Position numbers and translations under genes: made by a program. DNA of 10,972 nt, from contig JAUQWT010000150.1 of the NCBI GenBank assembly GCA_030835005.1, forward strand, positions 1-10,972, in the 5' to 3' direction. Each line of letters starts with the position of its first letter. Position 1 is the first letter of the stretch. Source of the DNA: Ignavibacteria bacterium. GTDB taxonomy: Bacteria > Bacteroidota > Ignavibacteria > Tepidaquicellales > OLB5. The notes beneath the pieces are model-generated. The model was not told the DNA's origin. It searched no databases and worked only from the letters and a program-made list of their open reading frames with translations. This document shows positions 1-6,352 of this stretch, one piece after another.

Positions 1-758
1 GTAAGTCCTATGGTCAGCGAAGCATAGTCAACTGAATAATTATGAAAGCGGATAAAAAACTGTGTCATCCAGCTTATGATCGCAGAAGATGTGAAAGTTA
101 GCATGACACCCGAGGCTAGGGTCATAATGTAAGCCGGATTCTTGAACAGTTGTGTGATCGTGGAAAAGTTTACTTCATCAGTAATGTGATGCTCATGCTT
201 CTTTTCCTTGATCTGCATTGCACTGAATGCAAGTATCAATCCCGGAATAGCAACTATGAAGAAACAAGCCCTCCACCCAAGGTGAGTTCCTATTACACCT
301 GCAAGCACCATACCCATAGTACCGCCAAGAAACATGCCAAGGTGAAATACTGAGCTGGCTCTTGCTCTTTTTTCAACGGGGAAATTATCTGCAATAAGTG
401 AAGTTGCGGCAGGCGCGTATGATGCTTCGCCTATGCCAACTGCCGCGCGGGTGAGTAATAGCTGCGTAAAATTCTGAGCAAGTCCTGTAAAGAAAGTAGC
501 AACAGACCATACGGTAACGCCCATTGCTATGATGTTTTTCCTTATCCACTTATCTGCAAGAATTCCCAGAGGAACTGAACCAGTGGCGTGGATTATCATG
601 AATACGGTTCCAATTAGCCCTAGCTCAAAATCGGTGAGATTGAAATCAGTCTTCAGGAAACTGAATAAAGGGAATACAACCTGCCTATCGAAATAATTGA
701 TGAATTCAATTAAAGTAAGTACAAGTAATATCTTAGAGGGGGACTCGATCTTTTTCAG
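1..758 (-). CDS. MFS transporter, Spinster-like, C-terminus cut by window edge, probable CTG start
   Basis: Inner-membrane transporter of the major facilitator superfamily; the substrate cannot be told from sequence. Reading the minus strand from 758 gives an unbroken 252-codon frame that runs off the left edge, about the first half of a usual 400-450 residue protein. Counting from the CTG as residue 1, TM1 carries FDRQ (23-26), the TM2-TM3 loop has MFS motif A, GILADKWIR (65-73), and TM4 has RAAVGIGEASYAP (104-116) followed by D124. The DRQ and GEAS signatures point to the Spinster-like branch. No ATG, GTG or TTG lies in frame between the upstream stop (776-774) and Met54, which comes after TM1. 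CTG at 758-756 gives a natural N-terminus (MKKIESPSK, then TM1) and has AAGAAG six bases upstream; ATT at 764 is the alternative. It begins 21 bases after the pepA stop, so it is probably the last or a late gene of the nrnA-pepA operon. The family is secure; the start is inferred. Confidence 0.9.
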   Translation of the reverse strand, partial: MKKIESPSKILLVLTLIEFINYFDRQVVFPLFSFLKTDFNLTDFELGLIGTVFMIIHATGSVPLGILADKWIRKNIIAMGVTVWSVATFFTGLAQNFTQLLLTRAAVGIGEASYAPAATSLIADNFPVEKRARASSVFHLGMFLGGTMGMVLAGVIGTHLGWRACFFIVAIPGLILAFSAMQIKEKKHEHHITDEVNFSTITQLFKNPAYIMTLASGVMLTFTSSAIISWMTQFFIRFHNYSVDYASLTIGL

Positions 759-764
759 AGCAAT

Positions 765-770
765 CTTCTT
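765..770 (-). promoter_or_regulatory. Ribosome binding site supporting the CTG start of the MFS gene
   Basis: The minus strand reads AAGAAG here, with six bases (ATTGCT) before CTG at 758. The spacing equals that of the clearer GGAG site of pepA. The match to the consensus is partial, so it supports the CTG start but does not prove it. Confidence 0.35.
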
Positions 771-779
771 TATTTAAAA

Positions 780-2294
780 TTAATGAGAATACTGTCTCAA
801 AAGCTCGGTAAACAGTCTTACACCAAATCCCGTGGCTCCTACTGTGTGGTATTCTTCTGTTGACTCTGCGAGGCCGAATGCAACTCCTGCAATATCAAGA
901 TGTGCCCAGGGATATTTATCCTGTACAAATTTCTTAAGGAATATACCGCCTAATATAGTGCCCGCCTGTCTTGCAGGGCCGGAATTCTTTATATCAGCAA
1001 CTTCGCTTTTCATTAATTTATCATATTCATCATATAACGGAAGCTCCCATACTCTTTCGAATGTTTTCTGTCCTGATTCATAAATCTTTTTGCTTAGCTC
1101 TTTGTCATTGCCCATTAACCCGGCCAGTAAATGACCAAAGCAAATGACAGCTGCGCCTGTCAAAGTGCAGATATCAATTACAGCTTTTGGTTTATAGTTT
1201 GCCGCATAATCAAGCGCATCAGCAAGTACAAGTCGGCCTTCAGCGTCAGTGTTATCTATTTCTATTGAAATCCCGGAATAGCTCTTTATTACATCACCCG
1301 GTTTATACGCGTTGGCATCAGGCATATTTTCTACAGCAGGTATAAGCCCTATCAGATTCATCCTGTACTTAAGTCTTGCTACTGCTTCAAAAGCTCCAAC
1401 AACTGCTGCAGCTCCGCCCATATCCATCTTCATCTGGTCCATTCCTGCGGCAGGTTTTATTGAAATGCCGCCTGAATCAAAAGTAACTCCTTTACCAACA
1501 AGGACAACCGGCTTATCAGATTTGTTTGCACCGAAATACTGCAGTATCAAAAAGCGCGGTGGATTGACACTGCCTTTTCCCACATTCAATACGCCGCCCA
1601 TATTTAACTGAGCGATCTTCTTCTCGTCAAATACAGTTACTGTATACCCGGCCTTAATGGATGATTTTTTTACGTATTCTGCAAATCTATCCGGCGTTAA
1701 GAAATTAGAAGGTTCATTCTCAAGCTCACGCGCAACAATTACTGCATCACAAATAACTTTCGAATCCTTTAATGCATCTGTAGCCTCTCGTGTGTATTTT
1801 GGTGAGTCAGTAAAAAATATAACTTCGTTAAAAGGTGTAAAGTCATTTTTTGCCTGGTATTTCTTAGGCGAATACTGCGTTAAAAATACTCCTTCACAAA
1901 TAGCCTGCATTATTTCATAATGGGATGCATTTGTTATGCTTTTGATTAAAGCAAGATCCGGAACTTCGAATCCAACAGTATTCATTTTCAAAGCATGGAT
2001 TTTTTTTGCAGCGGTTGCGTAAGTTTTTCTTAATGATTCAAGTGTAATTTCTTTTGAATTGCCAAGCCCCATAACAAAAAGCCGCTTGCTCCTGTTATCG
2101 GGACCAAGATATGAAAGTATTGAAGAACCTGCTTTGCCTTTAAAATCATTTGTTTCAATCAAAGTGTCAAGATTTCCTTTGAAGAGAGTATTTAACCAGT
2201 GTAATTTCTGTTCTGTCATATCTTCAAATGCCACCGAGGCTACGGCATCGGCTTTTATGTCTTTGATTTTCTTTACATCATACTTAATTTTCAT
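780..2294 (-). CDS. pepA: Leucyl aminopeptidase (M17 family, cytosol aminopeptidase)
   Basis: Cytosolic metallo-aminopeptidase that removes N-terminal residues from short peptides in the last steps of protein turnover; the family works as a hexamer with two metal ions. The protein is 504 residues, normal for PepA (E. coli about 503). The variable N-terminal domain spans roughly residues 1-160 and the catalytic domain roughly 180-500. The metal and catalytic residues are all visible: K268 and D273 in GKGVTFDSGG, K280, D291 in KMDMGG, and D350, E352 and R354 in the M17 signature NTDAEGRL (348-355). The enzyme should therefore be active. The ATG has a good GGAG site six bases upstream (2304-2301). 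It lies 40 bp downstream of nrnA and 21 bp upstream of the MFS transporter on the same strand, so the three are probably cotranscribed. Some M17 members also act as Cys-Gly dipeptidases or DNA-binding regulators; nothing here tests that. Confidence 0.97.
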   Translation of the reverse strand: MKIKYDVKKIKDIKADAVASVAFEDMTEQKLHWLNTLFKGNLDTLIETNDFKGKAGSSILSYLGPDNRSKRLFVMGLGNSKEITLESLRKTYATAAKKIHALKMNTVGFEVPDLALIKSITNASHYEIMQAICEGVFLTQYSPKKYQAKNDFTPFNEVIFFTDSPKYTREATDALKDSKVICDAVIVARELENEPSNFLTPDRFAEYVKKSSIKAGYTVTVFDEKKIAQLNMGGVLNVGKGSVNPPRFLILQYFGANKSDKPVVLVGKGVTFDSGGISIKPAAGMDQMKMDMGGAAAVVGAFEAVARLKYRMNLIGLIPAVENMPDANAYKPGDVIKSYSGISIEIDNTDAEGRLVLADALDYAANYKPKAVIDICTLTGAAVICFGHLLAGLMGNDKELSKKIYESGQKTFERVWELPLYDEYDKLMKSEVADIKNSGPARQAGTILGGIFLKKFVQDKYPWAHLDIAGVAFGLAESTEEYHTVGATGFGVRLFTELLRQYSH

Positions 2295-2300
2295 TATTGA

Positions 2301-2304
2301 CTCC
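2301..2304 (-). promoter_or_regulatory. Shine-Dalgarno site of pepA
   Basis: GGAG on the minus strand lies six bases before the ATG at 2294. It is the clearest ribosome binding site in the window and indicates that at least some genes here use Shine-Dalgarno pairing. Confidence 0.6.
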
Positions 2305-2334
2305 GAGTGTTATTATTATTGTAGTTTTATTTTC

Positions 2335-3345
2335 TTACTGAATGTACTTTTCCGCCCTGTCCGCAGCTTCAGAAACAATATCTTTCAGTTTGGCTCCTGG
2401 TATGAATGCTCCTGAAGCATTCATGTGGCCGCCTCCCTGGAATTCGCCGGCAAGTTCGTTTGATCTAACATTTCCTTTTGATCTGAAACTAAGTTTCACT
2501 CCCCGTTTAGTCTCGGTGATGACTATTCCCAAAACAACTGTCTCCAGACTCATTAAATGAGTGCTGAAGCCTTCTATAGCGTATTCATCTGTTCCGGTTT
2601 CTTCAAAATCCTTCTGAGTTACAACTGAAAATGCCGTTCTGCCTTCATGCACCATGGTAATGTTGTTAAGGAACCTGCCGAGCAAGTGAAGTTTCCCGAT
2701 CGTTGCTTTATTATATATCTCTGAATAAATATCATATGGACTAATGCCGTATCCAAGCAGTTGTGAAATGATCTCATGAGTTTCAGAATCAGTTCTGTTG
2801 TACTTGAACGAACCCGTATCAGTCATTATTGCAGCATAAAGCGCTATAGCAATATCACGGGATATTATATCTTTAATATCTTTTGAAGAACTTTCTGCAA
2901 TATCTTTAAAGAACTTGTATAACATCTCACCTGTGGCTGGAGATTCTGTATCAACCATATAGCAATCAAACAGCCCGGATGCAGCTTCATACCCAAGATG
3001 ATGATCCACAAGTACCTTTTTGGCCTTGCTTGACCTTATGAAAGGTTCAAGAGTCCTGAGCCTTGAATATTCATTCGTATCTAATACAAAAATCACATCA
3101 GCATGTTCAATCAGGCTCTTATGACGGCTTTCATCAAATTGCTCAATGACATTATCCCTGTCAAGGAATGTATAGTTTGCCGGAGTAGAGGAATAGTTAA
3201 GAACTTTGGCGTTTTTGCCAAGACTACTCAAATATTTTTGAAGAGCAATTTCGCTGCCAATTGAATCCCCATCGGGATTAACGTGGCTTGTTAATACAAA
3301 CTCTTGATTATTATTAATTAAACTAACGATTTCCTTATTCAACAT
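2335..3345 (-). CDS. nrnA: DHH/DHHA1 phosphoesterase, NrnA-like oligoribonuclease / pAp phosphatase
   Basis: Predicted cytosolic Mn-dependent phosphoesterase. Family members degrade 2-5 nt nanoRNAs, some hydrolyse the pGpG or pApA left from cyclic dinucleotides, and some dephosphorylate pAp to AMP. Numbering from the TTG at 3351, the DHH domain has H23, D27 and D29 in HVNPDGDSIGS, D91 in VLDTNE, the namesake D116-H117-H118 and D178 in MTDTGSF. The C-terminal DHHA1 domain has GGGHMNASGA (306-315), the substrate-binding loop. All expected metal ligands are present. Length is 336 residues from the ATG, typical for NrnA (about 310-340). I chose ATG at 3345 over the in-frame TTG two codons upstream (3351), because a candidate promoter would start transcription at about 3350. 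It is first in the probable nrnA-pepA-MFS operon. A more specialised cyclic-dinucleotide phosphodiesterase (GdpP/Pde2-like) is possible, but no GGDEF or membrane domain is present. Confidence 0.92.
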   Translation of the reverse strand: MLNKEIVSLINNNQEFVLTSHVNPDGDSIGSEIALQKYLSSLGKNAKVLNYSSTPANYTFLDRDNVIEQFDESRHKSLIEHADVIFVLDTNEYSRLRTLEPFIRSSKAKKVLVDHHLGYEAASGLFDCYMVDTESPATGEMLYKFFKDIAESSSKDIKDIISRDIAIALYAAIMTDTGSFKYNRTDSETHEIISQLLGYGISPYDIYSEIYNKATIGKLHLLGRFLNNITMVHEGRTAFSVVTQKDFEETGTDEYAIEGFSTHLMSLETVVLGIVITETKRGVKLSFRSKGNVRSNELAGEFQGGGHMNASGAFIPGAKLKDIVSEAADRAEKYIQ

Positions 3346-3356
3346 GCCCAAAAAGT

Positions 3357-3385
3357 AATATAATTAAAAAATAAGGATTTAGCAA
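3357..3385 (-). promoter_or_regulatory. nrnA: Candidate promoter of nrnA (sigma70-like), near-leaderless
   Basis: The minus strand has TTGCTA (3385-3380), a 17-base spacer, then TATATT (3362-3357). Transcription would start near 3350, about five bases before the ATG at 3345. No Shine-Dalgarno sequence precedes that ATG, which fits a nearly leaderless message. The surrounding DNA is AT-rich, so chance matches are likely and confidence is moderate to low. Confidence 0.35.
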
Positions 3386-3465
3386 TGATTTTTTGGTAAT
3401 TTGAGGCTGAAAGGGAAATTGGTGAAACTTGCAAATATTACAATCCGGTCAATTCTTAAAATCCA

Positions 3466-4821
3466 TTATGATGAGCTTAACTGGACACCTTTGCAGTCAA
3501 AATATTCAGGAGTATCATCATAATTTGCTTTCCACTTTCGGTTAGCGATCATTTTGAGGTTTTCTATAACATAATCAACTTCACTTTCACTGTTAAATAT
3601 GCCAAATGAGATCCTGACTGCCCCTCCAATGTCAAATTTTTCGCCTGCCCTTATTCTTTGGATAATTTCAGATGAATCACTTCTGCCAAGCAAAAAGCTT
3701 AAATACGGGTGTGCGCAGAATCTTCCGTTCCTTGTCGCAATGGCAGCTTCGTGGTTAAGTATATCAGCAACAAGGCCATTATTAATATCTCCTATATTAA
3801 ATGTAATTACACCCAACCTGTTTGCAGCAGGTATATTACCCAAAATGTTTAAATCCGGAACTTCCTTAAGTCTGTTCAATGCGTACTCGGTTAGCTCGAT
3901 CTCGTGACGGCGGATATTCTCCATTCCGGCTTTACTCAAAAAATTCAGAGATTCCGCTAGCGCGATTGCACCAGCAATGTTTGGGGTTCCGCCCTGGTGC
4001 CTGTCTGGTGAACTGGCATATACATAGTCATTTTCGCTTACAAAAATTACAGTTCCGCCGCCGGGAGTGTAAGGCTGAACTCTATCCAGAACGTCACGCG
4101 GACCGAACAAAAAAGCTGAACCAAATGGGGCATATGCTTTATGACCTGCTGCCGCAAGGAAATCAATATGCTCAGGGTCGTTATTCGGCTTAACATCGAT
4201 CTTTTTGTGAGCCAGTAACTGTGCCGCATCAATCAATATGCGGGCCCCATGCCGGTGTGCCAGTGAGGCAATCTTATGTATATCCGTTATGAATCCCGTT
4301 ACGTTTGATGCTCCTGTTACCGCTACAAGTTTGACTTTATTACTCTTCAGTTTGTGCTCAAGATCATTCATATCAAGCGTTCCATCGGGATTTACTCCAA
4401 AATGCATAGTCTCTCCTCGGTGCCTGTGAGGCAAATCGTTGGAATGGTGCTCCATCAGCGAAACAAGCGTAATGCCATCATAATCCTTCATCAGCCAGGC
4501 AGTCATATCCAGTGCGCTGGTCGTATTTGCAGAAAGTACAATTGCATTGTCATCTTTCGAAGCGTTTATGAACTTAAATATTGTCTCATAAACCCTGTCA
4601 AAGAGCTCAGTCGAGATCATTGATAAATAATGTTTTCCCCTGTGAACATTAGAATAATAATTCTTAATGAAATCGATATACTTGTTAAGCACCGTACTGC
4701 AAGGGTGAGTGGATGCGCCGTGATCAAGATAAACAAGATTTCTCGGCTCTGTGCTTCCATAAACCTGGAAACGCTTTTTGGTAATGGGGAATTCTTCCCT
4801 GATATATTCTAGGTCAAGCAT
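3466..4821 (-). CDS. Class V aminotransferase / cysteine desulfurase-like PLP enzyme
   Basis: Cytosolic PLP enzyme of fold type I, closest in layout to the SufS/CsdA group that takes sulfur from cysteine. Visible residues: LDHGAS (32-37), H125-H126 for stacking on PLP, D198 and Q201 in LIDAAQLLAH, the Schiff-base lysine K228 in AAGHKAYAPFG, GGTPN (277-281) for the phosphate site, R364, G366 and C369 in TRNGRFCAHP, and R403 in VRISFG for the substrate carboxylate. C369 sits where the catalytic persulfide Cys lies in desulfurases (RxGxxC), so desulfurase chemistry is plausible. The 451 residues exceed the usual 400-410, mainly through a tail after about residue 428 that ends in three serines and holds an extra Cys443. 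No sufE, sufU, iscU or other Fe-S gene is adjacent, so a general role in Fe-S assembly is unsupported; selenocysteine lyase or another class V activity remains possible. The ATG at 4821 follows a good candidate promoter. The gene is separated from nrnA by 120 bp. Confidence 0.88.
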   Translation of the reverse strand: MLDLEYIREEFPITKKRFQVYGSTEPRNLVYLDHGASTHPCSTVLNKYIDFIKNYYSNVHRGKHYLSMISTELFDRVYETIFKFINASKDDNAIVLSANTTSALDMTAWLMKDYDGITLVSLMEHHSNDLPHRHRGETMHFGVNPDGTLDMNDLEHKLKSNKVKLVAVTGASNVTGFITDIHKIASLAHRHGARILIDAAQLLAHKKIDVKPNNDPEHIDFLAAAGHKAYAPFGSAFLFGPRDVLDRVQPYTPGGGTVIFVSENDYVYASSPDRHQGGTPNIAGAIALAESLNFLSKAGMENIRRHEIELTEYALNRLKEVPDLNILGNIPAANRLGVITFNIGDINNGLVADILNHEAAIATRNGRFCAHPYLSFLLGRSDSSEIIQRIRAGEKFDIGGAVRISFGIFNSESEVDYVIENLKMIANRKWKANYDDTPEYFDCKGVQLSSS

Positions 4822-4846
4822 TGTTCTTTTTGGATGAAGTGTTCGC

Positions 4847-4877
4847 CAAAATTAACAATATACAAATTGTATGTAAA
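4847..4877 (-). promoter_or_regulatory. Candidate promoter of the desulfurase-like gene
   Basis: On the minus strand TTTACA (4877-4872) is followed by a 17-base spacer and TAATTTTG (4854-4847). The latter matches the Bacteroidota -7 consensus TAnnTTTG exactly and also resembles a sigma70 -10 box. The ATG lies 25 bases beyond the element, leaving a leader of about 20 bases. Confidence 0.45.
4860..4872. promoter_or_regulatory. Candidate operator, inverted repeat between the -35 and -10 elements
   Basis: ATACAA and TTGTAT form a perfect 6+6 bp inverted repeat around a single A. It sits almost wholly within the spacer of the candidate promoter at 4847-4877, a classic place for a repressor to block RNA polymerase. 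The regulator is unknown and none is encoded in this window. The repeat also lies upstream of the divergent gene at 4998 but about 125 bases away from it. Confidence 0.35.
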
Positions 4878-4997
4878 GGGTATTCCTGTTTCCTTATCGC
4901 AGGCTAAGTAGATGAAAATCCTGCTCTCCAAACATGAAATTCTTAATCTTCATATTTTTACCTATTCATGATAATCTTAAACAATTATATTTAAATT

Positions 4998-6293
4998 ATG
5001 AGAAAATTCTTATTAGCGATAGTAGTATTACTTTTATTTTCAGATTATTTACTATCGCAGGAATACTGGCTCAGGGTTCCTTCTCCAACAACAAGGTGGC
5101 TTACTAAATGTTCGATAGTTGATACTTTGTATGGCTGGGCGTCCGGTGACTCCGGAACCGTGATCAATACAACTGACGGGGGAAATAACTGGACCTTACA
5201 GAATTCAGGGATATTGAACTACCCTATTGACGATATTTTTTTCCTGAACAGAAGGCTCGGTTGGGCACTATCAAATGATTTTTTTTTACAGGGGACTTTC
5301 TTGATCAGGACTACAAACGGCGGAATAAATTGGGTCGTTTCCGTCATACCGGATACTACGGATGTCTTTTCAACTATACATTTTATTGATTCACTCAACG
5401 GATTCATAAGCGGATTCACAGGTAGAGTATTTAAGACGACTAATGGAGGTTCAAACTGGTTTGAAACATATGTAGATACTTCATACTGCCCTGTGCTGTA
5501 TCTTTTCCCAAAAAAAGAATTTTCATTCTTAAACTCTCAAACCGGATATGCGTGCGGCGGACACATGGATATTGCTGGCATTATATGGAAAACTACAAAC
5601 TCCGGTTTACATTGGTTCACTTATTGTGTCGGACCTGAACCTCTCTTTGATATAAAACCTCTTTCAGAAACAAAAATTGTGAGCACAGGCGGTGATCTTG
5701 AGTTTGGAGCCAGCACAGTTAACAGCATCGACGGAGGGAATAACTGGATCTACGATACGACAGGCTTGGCAGGCCAGGGGCAAGCCCTTGCATTCCGTAC
5801 TCCTGCAGAATTATGGGTTCCGCTTTCTTTTTCACAGTTGTGGGGACTTAATCTGGATTCAGGCAAAACAGGCTCAACATGGATCGGAATTCCTGCGCCA
5901 GATAGCACATATGTGTACGCTGCACAGTTTGTCACTCCAACTTACGGGTGGGGATTTGGATCACATGGCGCTATTTTGAAGTATAACTCATCTGTCATTG
6001 GAATTACACCAACCGGTAATCCGTTGCCGCGCAAAAGCAGTCTTAAACAGAATTATCCGAATCCTTTCAATCCATCTACTGTGATAAAATACTTTTTGGA
6101 GAAACAAGGGCTCGTGAGAATAACAATTTATGATTTACTAGGTAAAGAGATCAAGGTTTATACCGAAGGAATAAGGCCGGCTGGCGAGAATTCATTCAGA
6201 TTTGTGAATTTCGGGCTCTCATCCGGAATTTATATTTATAAAATCAGCTCAGGTGATTTTTCTGAGTCTAAGAAAATGGTTTTAATTAAATAG
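4998..6293 (+). CDS. Secreted YCF48-type beta-propeller protein with T9SS type A sorting domain
   Basis: Predicted extracellular or surface-anchored protein exported by Sec and then the type IX secretion system. A signal peptide covers residues 1-20 (MRKF, then a hydrophobic core), with likely cleavage at LLS|Q, leaving an N-terminal Gln. The body (about 22-330) has at least five repeats of the YCF48/BNR-like kind, each with a turn such as TTDGGNNW (58-65), TTNGGINW (105-112), TTNGGSNW (147-154), TTNSGLHW (199-206) and SIDGGNNW (243-250), often preceded by GW or GY and a beta strand. This predicts a beta-propeller. The C-terminal sorting domain starts at LKQNYPNPFNP (349-359) and ends in KKMVLIK. 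Despite the photosystem II assembly name of the repeat family, no photosynthetic role is implied; the function is unknown, with adhesion or polymer binding possible. The gene is followed at close range by the GT-C/TPR gene on the same strand. No clear Shine-Dalgarno site precedes the ATG. Confidence 0.92.
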   Translation: MRKFLLAIVVLLLFSDYLLSQEYWLRVPSPTTRWLTKCSIVDTLYGWASGDSGTVINTTDGGNNWTLQNSGILNYPIDDIFFLNRRLGWALSNDFFLQGTFLIRTTNGGINWVVSVIPDTTDVFSTIHFIDSLNGFISGFTGRVFKTTNGGSNWFETYVDTSYCPVLYLFPKKEFSFLNSQTGYACGGHMDIAGIIWKTTNSGLHWFTYCVGPEPLFDIKPLSETKIVSTGGDLEFGASTVNSIDGGNNWIYDTTGLAGQGQALAFRTPAELWVPLSFSQLWGLNLDSGKTGSTWIGIPAPDSTYVYAAQFVTPTYGWGFGSHGAILKYNSSVIGITPTGNPLPRKSSLKQNYPNPFNPSTVIKYFLEKQGLVRITIYDLLGKEIKVYTEGIRPAGENSFRFVNFGLSSGIYIYKISSGDFSESKKMVLIK

Positions 6294-6352
6294 ATCCTGT
6301 AAATATTAACAATTTCGGCAAAATATTTCTTAATAATAAACTGAACATTGTT

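Noticed and set aside
150..353. Plus-strand frame of 67 codons opposite the MFS transporter.
   Set aside because: It lies antisense to a clear transporter frame, begins with TTG and has no domain or RBS.
1312..1611. Plus-strand frame of 99 codons opposite the catalytic part of pepA.
   Set aside because: It is a shadow of the conserved Gly/Ala-rich metal-binding region of pepA, which carries the full catalytic set on the other strand.
3429..3443. Imperfect palindrome TTGCAAATATTACAA between nrnA and the desulfurase-like gene.
   Set aside because: Two of seven pairs fail and the region is AT-rich, so it is not distinguishable from chance without comparison to relatives.
3879..4623. Several plus-strand frames (60-104 codons) opposite the desulfurase-like gene.
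   Set aside because: They overlap each other and a PLP enzyme with all its catalytic motifs, and none has a plausible start context or domain.
4912..4971. Short plus-strand frame (19 codons, MKILLSKHEI...) in the divergent intergenic region, a possible leader peptide.
   Set aside because: No convincing ribosome binding site, no attenuator-like hairpin after it, and AT-rich DNA produces such frames by chance.
4934..5107. Plus-strand frame of 57 codons beginning MKFLIFIF that overlaps the start of the beta-propeller gene in another frame.
   Set aside because: Most of it lies over the signal peptide and first strands of a well-supported gene, and it has no recognisable domain. The hydrophobic start is a by-product of AT-rich sequence.
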